Shown: positions 8,597 to 16,345 of the stretch, one piece after another
How the letters are laid out: each line of letters begins with the position of its first letter
Position numbering within the stretch: position 1 is the first letter of the stretch
DNA from: Herbaspirillum sp.
GTDB lineage: Bacteria > Pseudomonadota > Gammaproteobacteria > Burkholderiales > Burkholderiaceae_D
NCBI GenBank assembly: GCA_028292625.1
Contig: JAQGLY010000008.1
Coordinates: 79,868 to 143,867, forward strand
Length of the DNA: 64,000 nt
Direction: 5' to 3'
The notes under the pieces: generated by a model
The model's input: only the letters and a program-made list of their open reading frames with translations
Told to the model about the DNA's origin: nothing
The model's database searches: none
Translations under genes and position numbers: made by a program

Positions 8597-9613
8597 TTAA
8601 CCTAATCCGTTAGCGTACTTAGAGAGGATGTCCCAACTTTCATCGCCAAACTTTTTGCGCCATTCGGCATAAAAACCAGCTTTGCTCAATGTGTCACGGA
8701 AAGGTTTCAAATCGGGCCGATTAAACGCCATGCCTTTCTCGGTCAGGGTCTTTTCCAGACTGACGTTGAGCTTGGCAACATCGCTGCGCTCATCCACCGC
8801 AGACTGTTTCATATGTTTGGCGACGATTTGCTGGATGTCCTTGGGCAGACTATTCCATGCGCGAGAGCCCATCAGCATCCAGTAGCCGCTCCACATGTGA
8901 TTCGTGAGCGAGCAAAACTTTTGCACTTCGTAGGTTTTTTGCGTAAAAATATTCGATAGCGGATTCTCCTGGCCTTCGACAACCTTTGTCTGCAGGGCAG
9001 AATACAATTCGCTCGAGTTCAAGGCCGTCGGTCCCGAATTGAATGCCTTGAACATCGACACCCACAACGGCGCGGCCGGAACCCTGATCTTGAAGCCGCG
9101 CAGATCTTCCGGAGATTTGATCGGTTTCACATTGCTGGTGATTTGGCGGAAGCCGTTGTCCCAGATATTGTCCATTGCCTGCAAACCGACCTTGTTGATA
9201 TTTTTGCGGAGGTGAGCGCCGAGTTCACCATCCATGGCCTTCCAGACCTCGTCGTAATTGTTGAAGGCAAAGCCCATCCCGCTGATCGCCGCCACTGGCA
9301 CAAGAGTTCCCAGAATCATGTCGGGCATCATCACCATTTCCAGTCCGCCAGAGCGTACTTGGGCGAGCATATCGGTGTCACCACCGAGTTGGTTGTTGCC
9401 GAAAATTTGCAAATCGAAACGGCCCCTGGTTTCTGCCTTAATTCGCGCAGCCGCTTCCTGCAAACGAATATGGAGGGGATGGGTACTCGCTAGGTCATGG
9501 CCTAGCTTAAAAGAGAATTCCGCAGCGCGCGCAATGGACGGCAAAAACGCAGCGGGCAGCACCGCCGCCGCCGCAGTGGTGCGAAGGAAGTTACGTCGGG
9601 ATATCTTGGTCAT
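8597..9613 (-). CDS. TRAP transporter periplasmic solute-binding protein, DctP family (copy 2)
   Basis: 338 residues with a twin-arginine leader (SRRNFLRT, hydrophobic core, ARA end) and the same signatures as the copy at 3812-4831: LASTHPLHIRLQEAA, the same FGNNQLGGDTDMLAQVRSG stretch and RGFKIRVPAAPLWVSMFKAF. The two proteins align almost without gaps along their whole length. It is the first gene of the minus-strand catabolic cluster, directly upstream of the fused DctQM, so it is probably the primary binding protein of the transporter. The upstream 180 bases are AT-rich and contain the candidate operator. Confidence 0.92.
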   Translation of the reverse strand: MTKISRRNFLRTTAAAAVLPAAFLPSIARAAEFSFKLGHDLASTHPLHIRLQEAAARIKAETRGRFDLQIFGNNQLGGDTDMLAQVRSGGLEMVMMPDMILGTLVPVAAISGMGFAFNNYDEVWKAMDGELGAHLRKNINKVGLQAMDNIWDNGFRQITSNVKPIKSPEDLRGFKIRVPAAPLWVSMFKAFNSGPTALNSSELYSALQTKVVEGQENPLSNIFTQKTYEVQKFCSLTNHMWSGYWMLMGSRAWNSLPKDIQQIVAKHMKQSAVDERSDVAKLNVSLEKTLTEKGMAFNRPDLKPFRDTLSKAGFYAEWRKKFGDESWDILSKYANGLG

Positions 9614-9969
9614 TTCGTTGTCTCATTTTTATTTGATTTACGTAATTGGCGACCTCGGATAAAAGTAAAAATATGCCAAATTGTCGCCGCTACACTCGCA
9701 TTGAAGGACATAGAAGGACTTTCATCCTTATCGTCCGCAAATCTTCTCTGTTTTCTGTTGAGTCACATTAAGATTACCATTAAGGTTAACTTTATTGTTA
9801 ACAATTTTGTTAACAATAAATGATAGATGCATGGCTGCAACGAAATAATGTGTTATTTAGATTAAGAAAATGACAACAATAAGACGCGACTAGAATGTTC
9901 GGCAAAGGGGCCGCTGTCTTCGACATGGTTGTTGTTTCGCACTGAAATTTGACCACTTTAGGCCGTTTT
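9614..9969. other. AT-rich promoter region upstream of the TRAP cluster
   Basis: There is no gene between the start of dctP copy 2 and the istA remnant. The stretch is distinctly AT-rich around 9770-9880 and holds three GTTAAC motifs (near 9785, 9797 and 9809), two of which form perfect palindromes. The cluster promoter is expected here, but I could not pick a convincing -35/-10 pair. Confidence 0.5.
9794..9817. promoter_or_regulatory. Candidate GntR-type operator (two palindromes)
   Basis: ATTGTTAACAAT at 9794-9805 is a perfect 12-base palindrome. It is followed by TTGTTAACAA at 9807-9816, a perfect 10-base palindrome, with centres 12 bases apart, on nearly the same face of the helix. A third half-like GGTTAAC lies at 9784-9790. 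Sites of the form TxGT-ACxA are typical of FCD-type GntR regulators, and one is encoded in the cluster that begins 180 bases away. Assignment to that regulator is inference. Confidence 0.5.
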
Positions 9970-10194
9970 TTGCACAGTAAACTGATCGAACCTGCCTATG
10001 CAGACAGACAATCGTCGAGTTCGCTCGACAAGTATGCTTTCAAGCTATCTACCTGGCTTAAAGCGGAATCGATCAAATCTCGAAAGCAAAGACGCAGCAC
10101 CAAACAGATGCATCTGGATCTGTGCGCTTTTTAGGATATGAAGGGTCTTACGACCGTGTCGCAGCGTTCGCACGACGATGGAAGGTGGATCAAT
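9970..10194 (+). pseudogene. IS21-family transposase IstA fragment
   Basis: The plus-strand frame reads SKLIEPAYADRQSSSSLDKY, then AFKLSTWLK and KSRKQRRSTKQMH. After a one-step frame change near 10130 it continues LGYEGSYDRVAAFARRWK before a stop at 10192. This matches the short segment after the helix-turn-helix in IS21 IstA proteins (KSRKQRRT...GYxGSYDRVAAFARxW). The start, the DDE catalytic domain and istB are all absent, and no terminal repeats are visible. It is a relic marking the right edge of the catabolic region. Confidence 0.7.
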
Positions 10195-10208
10195 GAGAGA
10201 GGGTCAAC

Positions 10209-10227
10209 TCTGCGAGCAAAGGAACAG
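10209..10227 (+). repeat. Short direct repeat, right copy (pairs with 747-767)
   Basis: TCTGCGAGCAAAGGAACAG lies 14 bases after the end of the istA remnant and matches 747-767 apart from a shorter A run. Together the copies frame about 9.4 kb that carries the remnants and the TRAP catabolic cluster. Confidence 0.4.
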
Positions 10228-10276
10228 TGAGACGGAGTATTTTTATAAGTATTTGATTTTTAATGATATCTAATAC

Positions 10277-10891
10277 TTACTTGGGAAGACTGAGCATTCT
10301 TTCGACATAACGCGCAATCAAATCGATCTCCAAATTCACCCTGCGGCCCACGGCCAGATGCCGCAAGGTAGTCACCTCGATGGTATGCGGAATCAAATTA
10401 ATCGAAAAACGGCAGCCGTCGGCGACGTCTTCGACCCAATTGACGGTCAACGACACGCCGTTGACCACCACCGACCCCTTATAGGCGAGATACTTCGCCA
10501 ATTCCCGCGGCGCGAGCACCACCAGTTCCCACGATTCGCCTATCGGTTCGAATTTCTGCACGGCGCCGATGCCGTCGACATGGCCGGACACCAGATGTCC
10601 GCCCAGTCGTTCGGCCAGCGTCAGCGCTTTTTCCAGATTGACCGGGCCGACGGCGTCCAGTCCGACCGTGCAATCCAGGCTCTCGCGCGATACGTCGACG
10701 CTGAAGCCGCTTGCGGTTTTGGCGGTCACGGTCATGCAGGCGCCGTTTAAGGCAATCGAGTCCCCCAGCGCGACGTCTTCCAGCGGCAGGCCGCCGGCGT
10801 CGATTTCAAGCCGCACACCGGCATCGGCGATGTCGCCCAACGGTTGGACGGAAGCGATTTTGCCGACTGCGGCGACGATACCTGTAAACAT
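10277..10891 (-). CDS. ribE: Riboflavin synthase alpha subunit
   Basis: 204 residues starting with the hallmark MFTGIV and made of two lumazine-binding repeats (residues about 1-95 and 96-195), the second opening with HLVSGHVDGIG. It joins two 6,7-dimethyl-8-ribityllumazine molecules to give riboflavin. The length is normal. It follows ribD with a 33-base gap on the same strand, so the two are probably cotranscribed. An AT-rich inverted repeat (10246-10253 with 10272-10279) overlaps the stop codon but lacks a T run. Some genomes call this gene ribC. Confidence 0.95.
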   Translation of the reverse strand: MFTGIVAAVGKIASVQPLGDIADAGVRLEIDAGGLPLEDVALGDSIALNGACMTVTAKTASGFSVDVSRESLDCTVGLDAVGPVNLEKALTLAERLGGHLVSGHVDGIGAVQKFEPIGESWELVVLAPRELAKYLAYKGSVVVNGVSLTVNWVEDVADGCRFSINLIPHTIEVTTLRHLAVGRRVNLEIDLIARYVERMLSLPK

Positions 10892-10924
10892 GGTGAAGTC
10901 CTTAAAAAGTTAAAATCGGGAAAA

Positions 10925-12016
10925 TTAAAACCGGGCGAGCAGGCGCAGGTCGGGGCCTATGCGCTGTACGTCGTGAAATTGAAGGGCGATTTGCTGATGC
11001 AGGCCGGATAGTGCGGGCAGTGCGAACATGTCCCGCGCGTCGCCGATGATGGATGGCGCCAGATACAGCAACAGTTCATCGACGCAGCCTTCGGCGATCA
11101 GCGATGCATTCAGTTTCGCGCCTGCTTCGATATGCAGCTCGTTGATCTGGCGTTTGCCGAGTTCGGCGATGACGCCTGGCAGGTCGACTTTGCCGTCCTT
11201 GTTCGCCAGCACGATGACTTCGACGCCTTCGGCTTCCAGCAAGCGGCGTTTGGCGGGGTGGTCGACGGCGGTGAATACCCAGTTGCCGTCGCCGGCCAGT
11301 ATCAGCGCCTGCGGCGAGATGCTCAACTTGCTGTCGATGACGATCCGGCGCGGCTGGCGCGGCGTGGCGACGGCTCTGACGTTGAGTTGCGGATTGTCTT
11401 GCTGCACGGTGCCGATGCCGGTCAGGATCGCGCAGGCGCGGGCGCGCCAGGCGTGGCCGTCGTCGCGCGCCGCCTGCGAGGTGATCCACTGGCTGTCGCC
11501 GCTGTGCAGCGCGGTTTTGCCGTCCAGGCTGGCGGCGGTTTTCATGCGTACCCACGGTTTGCCGCGCCGCATGCGCGAGAAAAAGCCGATGTTCATTTCG
11601 GTCGCGGCCTCCGCCAGCAGGCCGGTCTCGACCGCGATGCCGGCGGCGGCCAGCCGCGCCATGCCCTGGCCGCCGACCAGCGGATTGGGATCGGCGACGG
11701 CGGCCACGACGCGGCCGGCGCCGGCCGCGATCAATGCATCGGCGCAGGGCGGGGTGCGGCCGAAATGGCTGCAAGGCTCCAGCGTGACGTAGAAGGTGGC
11801 GTCGCGCACGTCGTGGCCGTGAGCGCGCGCGTCTTGCAGGGCTTCGATTTCGGCGTGATTGCCGCCCGGCGGCTGCGTATGGCCGCGGCCGATGATGCTG
11901 TTGTCCTTGACGATGATGCAGCCGACGCGCGGGTTCGGGGTGGTGGTGTACAAGCCCAGTTCGGCTTGCTGCAGCGCCAGCGTCATCGCGGCTAGGTCTG
12001 TGATCTGATCGGTCAT
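10925..12016 (-). CDS. ribD: Bifunctional diaminohydroxyphosphoribosylaminopyrimidine deaminase / 5-amino-6-(5-phosphoribosylamino)uracil reductase
   Basis: 363 residues with an N-terminal zinc deaminase (HAEIEAL, then EPCSHFGRTPPC) to about residue 145 and a C-terminal reductase (KTAASLDGKTAL, LNASLIAEGCVDELLLYLAP). It performs the second and third steps of riboflavin synthesis from GTP. The start is placed at MTDQITD, which gives the normal family length. The open frame extends to 12745 only because it overlaps other genes. It lies 47 bases after fimT and before ribE, giving a ribD-ribE pair downstream of the pilin genes. Confidence 0.94.
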   Translation of the reverse strand: MTDQITDLAAMTLALQQAELGLYTTTPNPRVGCIIVKDNSIIGRGHTQPPGGNHAEIEALQDARAHGHDVRDATFYVTLEPCSHFGRTPPCADALIAAGAGRVVAAVADPNPLVGGQGMARLAAAGIAVETGLLAEAATEMNIGFFSRMRRGKPWVRMKTAASLDGKTALHSGDSQWITSQAARDDGHAWRARACAILTGIGTVQQDNPQLNVRAVATPRQPRRIVIDSKLSISPQALILAGDGNWVFTAVDHPAKRRLLEAEGVEVIVLANKDGKVDLPGVIAELGKRQINELHIEAGAKLNASLIAEGCVDELLLYLAPSIIGDARDMFALPALSGLHQQIALQFHDVQRIGPDLRLLARF

Positions 12017-12063
12017 GTCGGACGTTTTTTTATGAATGGCTGGGTTGTCATGGGCGCCGCGCC

Positions 12064-12597
12064 TTATTTCCATTCGCAATGGAGGCGATCGGTGGCCGGG
12101 TTGCAAATGCGGACGCGTCCCCGAGTATTGATAAAAATGACTCTGGATTCCTGTTTTGTCCGCAAATGCCAATGGCCATTCAGCTTCAGGCGATTGCGGC
12201 GGATGCTGCGGCCTCCGCCATTGTAGGCGATATAGATTTCGGATGGGTCCGGGATGCGGATGCCGGCAGGCAGAGGTTCGTGCTGCAGCAGGACGCGGTC
12301 GCCGTCGCGATAGGGGACGTTGCCGCTGTCGGCGATGTAGACGCGCCAGCCTTGCGCCCAGTCCTTGTCGTCCAGCGGGGCCATTTGGACGATGCGGTTG
12401 CGTTGCACCGCTTCCGCGCGGGTCAGCTGGATGGCGTAGAAAAAGGCATTGGTCGCGGTCAACAGTTGCCGGCGCAGCATCGATTGCCGGAAATGCGGCA
12501 GGGCCAGCGTCAATGCGATGCCGGCGATGGCGAGTACGACCATCAGTTCGATCAGCGTGAATCCCCGGCCATGCCGGCAACGAAAAGGATGGCGCAT
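12064..12597 (-). CDS. fimT: Type IV pilus minor pilin, FimT/GspH family
   Basis: 177 residues with a short basic leader (MRHPFRCRHGRG), a prepilin peptidase site G/FTLIE and a hydrophobic helix (LMVVLAIAGIALTLALPHF). The rest matches the GspH/FimT pseudopilin domain, including the region of paired residues before the C-terminal strand. The start chosen gives a normal prepilin leader. It comes 5 bases after pilE at the end of the minor pilin operon. Minor pilins prime pilus assembly at the inner membrane. Confidence 0.85.
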   Translation of the reverse strand: MRHPFRCRHGRGFTLIELMVVLAIAGIALTLALPHFRQSMLRRQLLTATNAFFYAIQLTRAEAVQRNRIVQMAPLDDKDWAQGWRVYIADSGNVPYRDGDRVLLQHEPLPAGIRIPDPSEIYIAYNGGGRSIRRNRLKLNGHWHLRTKQESRVIFINTRGRVRICNPATDRLHCEWK

Positions 12598-12602
12598 CCC
12601 GC

Positions 12603-13070
12603 TCACCAGCAGCCCGCCGGGCTGTCCGCGCCGGTCTTGCCCGCGGCGCCCTGGCTGCCGTCGCTGCCGAGCGTGAGGACGCCGCAATGCGGGTCGCCGA
12701 AGCCGGGCGCGGGAACGGCGCGCAACAGGATGCACTCTTGCGCATCGCCGTGCTGCGGACAGAACGATGCTTCCAGGCGATACGCGCTGGCCCGTTCCGT
12801 TGCGCCGGAGTGGCGGCGGAACGGCGCCGCGGCGTCGCCGGCGGAAAAGCGCAGGTAGCGGCGATGCAGTGAGTAGTGGCGTTCCTGCTGTTGCATCAGT
12901 TGCATCAAGGCCGCTCTTCCCTCGGCGCGCGCGGTTTTCAGTCTGACCTCCCGATACGATGGATAGGCGAAGACGGACAGCATGCTGACGATCAACAGCG
13001 CGAGCATGATTTCGATCAGCGTGAACGCGGATTGCGGCCGCGGGAACCGATGGCGGCGAACCGGCTTCAT
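12603..13070 (-). CDS. pilE: Type IV minor pilin PilE
   Basis: 155 residues with leader MKPVRRHRFPRPQSA, the cleavage motif FTLIEIM and helix LALLIVSMLSVFAYPSYREV. The pilin domain follows, with QQERHYSLHRRYL and C-terminal cysteines that can form the D-loop disulphide. It overlaps pilX by four bases (ATGA), showing translational coupling, and is followed by fimT. In Pseudomonas-type fimU-pilVWXY1Y2E clusters, pilE lies after pilY1; here pilX precedes it directly. It is one of the minor pilins that initiate pilus assembly. Confidence 0.87.
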   Translation of the reverse strand: MKPVRRHRFPRPQSAFTLIEIMLALLIVSMLSVFAYPSYREVRLKTARAEGRAALMQLMQQQERHYSLHRRYLRFSAGDAAAPFRRHSGATERASAYRLEASFCPQHGDAQECILLRAVPAPGFGDPHCGVLTLGSDGSQGAAGKTGADSPAGCW

Positions 13071-13567
13071 TCAGGCTCCGATGCGCTTATTTCACGCCAG
13101 CTCAGCCGCCCGGATCGCGCGGCGCCTGATTGCGGCGCTCTGCGGTAAATGCTTTGCAGCAATACGCGCGTGTTTTCCCCCGGGCCGAAGCCCACGGCGC
13201 TGATTCGGAACAGCCGGCTGTCGTCCTCGGTCCGCGGCAGTATTTCGATGCGATAACGGGGGCGATGCGCCGGCAGAATACCTACGCCGGTCTGCATCGT
13301 GCGGCCGCTGTATTTGCCGTAAGCGATGTCGCCGATGCCGGCATCGATACCGGCGTCCGTAGCGCCGATCGTGTATTCGGCATCGGCCAGCGCCGCCTCG
13401 GCCGCTTGCCAGGCGATTTGGCGGTCGCGCTGATGACGCCCCATTTTCTGGCTCAACAGACTGATGCGCATCGCGCCGAGACCCAGCATCAGCAGCACGA
13501 TCAGCATCAGCAATGCAATGACCAGCGCGGCGCCCTGTTGCCGTCGATATCGCCATTTCGCTCGCAT
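13067..13567 (-). CDS. pilX: Type IV pilus assembly protein PilX
   Basis: 166 residues. The N-terminus has RRQQGAALVIALLMLIVLLM, the PilX motif in which GA-LV replaces the FTLIE of ordinary pilins. A domain rich in Ala, Asp and Arg follows. The start MRAKW is 2 bases after the pilW stop; the longer open frame to 13810 overlaps pilW and is not used. PilX is a non-canonical minor pilin that joins PilV, PilW and PilE in the tip-priming complex. Confidence 0.85.
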   Translation of the reverse strand: MRAKWRYRRQQGAALVIALLMLIVLLMLGLGAMRISLLSQKMGRHQRDRQIAWQAAEAALADAEYTIGATDAGIDAGIGDIAYGKYSGRTMQTGVGILPAHRPRYRIEILPRTEDDSRLFRISAVGFGPGENTRVLLQSIYRRAPQSGAARSGRLSWREISASEPE

Positions 13568-13569
13568 GC

Positions 13570-14514
13570 CTATTCCCCGCCGATCCGGTTGTGCAGCATC
13601 ACCATGCCGTGGAATATGCGGCGCGTGCGGTGGCGATCGAATGGACGCAGACGGCCGATGTCCAGCCGCACGCCGGGATCGCTGGCGGCGTGGAGCGCGC
13701 TGTACGCTGCGCCGAACAGATGATGGATGGCGGTGCCGTCCGACGCGGCCGCAGTCGTCAAATTCCCCCGCACCGACAACGCGATGTGCACCGCAACGAC
13801 TTTGGACCAATGGCTGACCGGGGAAGGGCGGCCGCGGTCCATCGCATCGATGGCCGTGGCGTTCAGAAACGATTCAGGCAAGCCGTCGCCGTTCAGATCG
13901 ACGCCGTACAGGAATTGCATGGCCTCCACGCCGCGGACGATGGCGTCGGCGTTGAATTCATCTTTCCGGTTTCGATATTTGCAAAATAATTCCGGCTCGC
14001 CGCCAGCGCCGGGCGCGATGTAAAAAATGCTCCAGTTATAAGCGCGATCGGCATTGTCGACGGTGAGCGGCAAGACCGGGCTATGGCTGGCCGCTCCGGC
14101 GCAGTTGCGCATATCGCCGTCGATCGCGCCGGCAGCGTCGGTAGCCATGAAGCGCGTGACCAGCACGTCGCTGCCGTTGATGCCCGGGCCCTGCCGGGAA
14201 TCGAATGTTGCGCTCTTCGCCTTCAATACGAGATCGTCGATGCCGAACAATGGTTTGCCGGGCAGCGGCGTGAAGCGGTCTTGGCTACGGTCCGCATAAG
14301 CCGCCTGCCGGATCGCCGCGCCGAGCGCGGCCAGCGCGAAGGCGCCGGCGTCGTCGATTCTTGCGCTGTCGTCGATCGCCAGATAGGCCTGCTGCGCCGA
14401 CAGCAGCAAAGAGCTGGCGGCAAGAATGACGATCATCCCCAGCGCCAGCGAAATCATGCATTCGATCAGCGTCAGTCCGCGTTGGCGGGCATTGATTCTG
14501 ATTCGGCGCTTCAT
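13570..14514 (-). CDS. pilW: Type IV pilus assembly protein PilW
   Basis: 314 residues with leader MKRRIRINARQRG, the prepilin motif LTLIE and helix MISLALGMIVILAASSLLLS. The long C-terminal part contains a PilW-type region (QFLYGVDLNGDGLPESFLNA, which includes a calcium-loop-like DLNGDG). It overlaps pilV by four bases (ATGA) and leads into pilX after 2 bases, so the five pilin genes form one tight operon. PilW is the largest minor pilin of the priming complex. Confidence 0.88.
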   Translation of the reverse strand: MKRRIRINARQRGLTLIECMISLALGMIVILAASSLLLSAQQAYLAIDDSARIDDAGAFALAALGAAIRQAAYADRSQDRFTPLPGKPLFGIDDLVLKAKSATFDSRQGPGINGSDVLVTRFMATDAAGAIDGDMRNCAGAASHSPVLPLTVDNADRAYNWSIFYIAPGAGGEPELFCKYRNRKDEFNADAIVRGVEAMQFLYGVDLNGDGLPESFLNATAIDAMDRGRPSPVSHWSKVVAVHIALSVRGNLTTAAASDGTAIHHLFGAAYSALHAASDPGVRLDIGRLRPFDRHRTRRIFHGMVMLHNRIGGE

Positions 14515-15077
14515 GCCGCCGGCTCGCCGATATCGAGCACCAGTTGCGGCGCATCCTGCCCGTGCCGACCAGCCGGACGGCCGTTATTGGCGGGCATGGC
14601 GCGCCAGCCGAGTTTGATGACGATCCCCGCGTTTGCGCCGCCGCTGCATTGCCAGGCAGCTGCATCGGCGCCGGTATTCCACGGCGCGGCGTCGCGGCAA
14701 ATGCTGACCCGCGCGGCGGGCAGCGCGCCTTGCACCGCAGCGATCCATTGCGCTACGCCGAACGCGCGCAGGGCCGAGGGATCGCACGATGCGCCGCCGA
14801 AGCAGTTGCCACCGGCGGCGATGGCGTCGCCGGTGCGATATTCGAACAGGAAAGGATGATCGCCGGCGCTGGCGCGCCAGCTGCGGATCATGCCGGCCAT
14901 ATCCGCAGCTAACTGCGTCGCGGCGGTCTGATAAGCGTTTTGTTGCTGCGCGCGCACGGTGGTCAGATGCATGCGCATGACGCCGGTCAGCGCGACGGCG
15001 AGCACGAATACCGCCATCAACACTTCGATCAGCGTGAAGCCGCTTGCAGCGGCGTGAAACGGATGGTGAGAATGCAT
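14511..15077 (-). CDS. pilV: Type IV pilus modification/assembly protein PilV
   Basis: 188 residues starting MHSHHPFHAAASG and then the prepilin motif FTLIEVLMAVFVLAVALTG. The C-terminal pilin domain contains several cysteines (CFGGASC, SICRD, WQCSGG). It is the first gene of the operon pilV-pilW-pilX-pilE-fimT. Its upstream 200 bases separate it from the hypothetical gene at 15282 and should hold the operon promoter, although no clear promoter motif is visible. PilV is a minor pilin of the initiation complex. Confidence 0.87.
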   Translation of the reverse strand: MHSHHPFHAAASGFTLIEVLMAVFVLAVALTGVMRMHLTTVRAQQQNAYQTAATQLAADMAGMIRSWRASAGDHPFLFEYRTGDAIAAGGNCFGGASCDPSALRAFGVAQWIAAVQGALPAARVSICRDAAPWNTGADAAAWQCSGGANAGIVIKLGWRAMPANNGRPAGRHGQDAPQLVLDIGEPAA

Positions 15078-15281
15078 GCGTCGATGACCCGGCCGTCAAT
15101 CCCGGACCATGCCGGGATCGGTTTAAATGCGGCGGGCGATCGATGGTTTCTGTCGGTGGAAAAAACCTTGTGCTGGCTACGAAATGCAGATCATCTGGCA
15201 TCGCCGGCGACGCGTCAACACGTAGCCGGCAGGGACATTGCGGATGCGGCGCAATCGAGCCGGTCTTGCCGATTCAAGTTT

Positions 15282-16214
15282 TTATTGGACCGTATTCTGC
15301 CGCCGATATTCCGCGCGTTTCATATCGACATAGGCGCCGCGGTCGAGTTCGTGCAGTTGCCGCGCATAGCGTTCGGTGGCGTCGAACCAGCTTTGGATGC
15401 GTTGTTCGAATTGAGCCGACGGCGGCGCATTGACCGCGCTCAGATAGGAATCGATCGCAAGGTAATAGCGCATCGTGTTGCGTTCGACCACGCCGCGCAC
15501 GCCGTCGACGTAGTCCGATTTGCCGTCGGCGCCGTTGCGGCGGGTGAATCCGACTTTGTCGTTGCCTATGGTCGCCAGATAGGCTTTCATCGCCAGCTTG
15601 CCGGCCAGGCCGTAAGTATATGAATAGTTCAGATGCAGAAAAGTATGCGTTGGATCGACCGCGACCGCCTCCAGATGAATGCGGTAGTCGCTGGTGTTGA
15701 GCGGGCCTTTGGCGGCGCTCAACGCCACCGCAAAGTAGTCGGACGCGCTGGCCTCGGCGCGGTATTTGAACGCGACCTCGTAGGTATCGGGCAGCGCCTG
15801 CTGACTTTTCTTGCCCAGATTGACGAGGATGGTCGGCGCGGCCGTATCGGCGTCGGGTTTGCAGTATTTGATGTTCAAATGCAGGATCAGGACGTCGCAC
15901 CAGTGTTTTGGATTGTTCAGCGCCGTATCGACGGTGGCGAATGGATAGTTGACGGTGGCGTAGATATCGCCGCGCAGACTGTCCGGCGTTTCTTCCGATT
16001 CGAGATACAGAGGACGGTGAAACTGATTGCTTTCCAGTTTGCCGCTCAGCGCCGCATATCTGGCGCGCAGCATCTCCGGCGGACTGCCTTGCGCGCTGGC
16101 CGTCGAGCAGACGCCGGCCAGCGCCACGGCCGTGCAGATCGCTATCGCCAGCCATTTGCGCCATTGGACCGCAACGAGGGTTTTGTTGCTGGGATGGGAG
16201 AGGGTGTTAACCAT
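15282..16214 (-). CDS. Exported protein of unknown function
   Basis: 310 residues with a probable signal peptide (basic start, then LAIAICTAVALAGVCSTASA). The mature part is mixed alpha/beta and Tyr-rich, with sequence features such as YATVNYPFATVDTALNNPKH, a Cys pair (WCDVLILHLNIKYC) and a C-terminal helical end. I do not recognise the family. The start at MVNTL is preferred because AAGGA lies at a proper distance upstream; a start 36 bases further up is possible. It is a single gene on the minus strand between the pilin operon and the PLD lipoprotein gene. Confidence 0.7.
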   Translation of the reverse strand: MVNTLSHPSNKTLVAVQWRKWLAIAICTAVALAGVCSTASAQGSPPEMLRARYAALSGKLESNQFHRPLYLESEETPDSLRGDIYATVNYPFATVDTALNNPKHWCDVLILHLNIKYCKPDADTAAPTILVNLGKKSQQALPDTYEVAFKYRAEASASDYFAVALSAAKGPLNTSDYRIHLEAVAVDPTHTFLHLNYSYTYGLAGKLAMKAYLATIGNDKVGFTRRNGADGKSDYVDGVRGVVERNTMRYYLAIDSYLSAVNAPPSAQFEQRIQSWFDATERYARQLHELDRGAYVDMKRAEYRRQNTVQ

Positions 16215-16345
16215 GAGCCGGATTCCTTTGTGCAGGGTGGGGGAGCGCATGTCCGATTGACCGCCATTCGTCCGCGTGCGTTCAAGCAGATCGCGGACGC
16301 TAACAGGCGGTTACAAGCCGCCCGTCGGGCCGGCTCCGGTGAGGG

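Noticed and set aside
9949..10134. Small plus-strand gene of 61 residues
   Set aside because: It matches a middle fragment of IS21 IstA and is broken by a frameshift, so it was called as a pseudogene rather than a small protein.
12017..12745. N-terminal extension of ribD to 12745
   Set aside because: The extension overlaps fimT and pilE in another frame and has the Arg/Ala/Pro composition of a shadow frame; ribD is complete from 12016.
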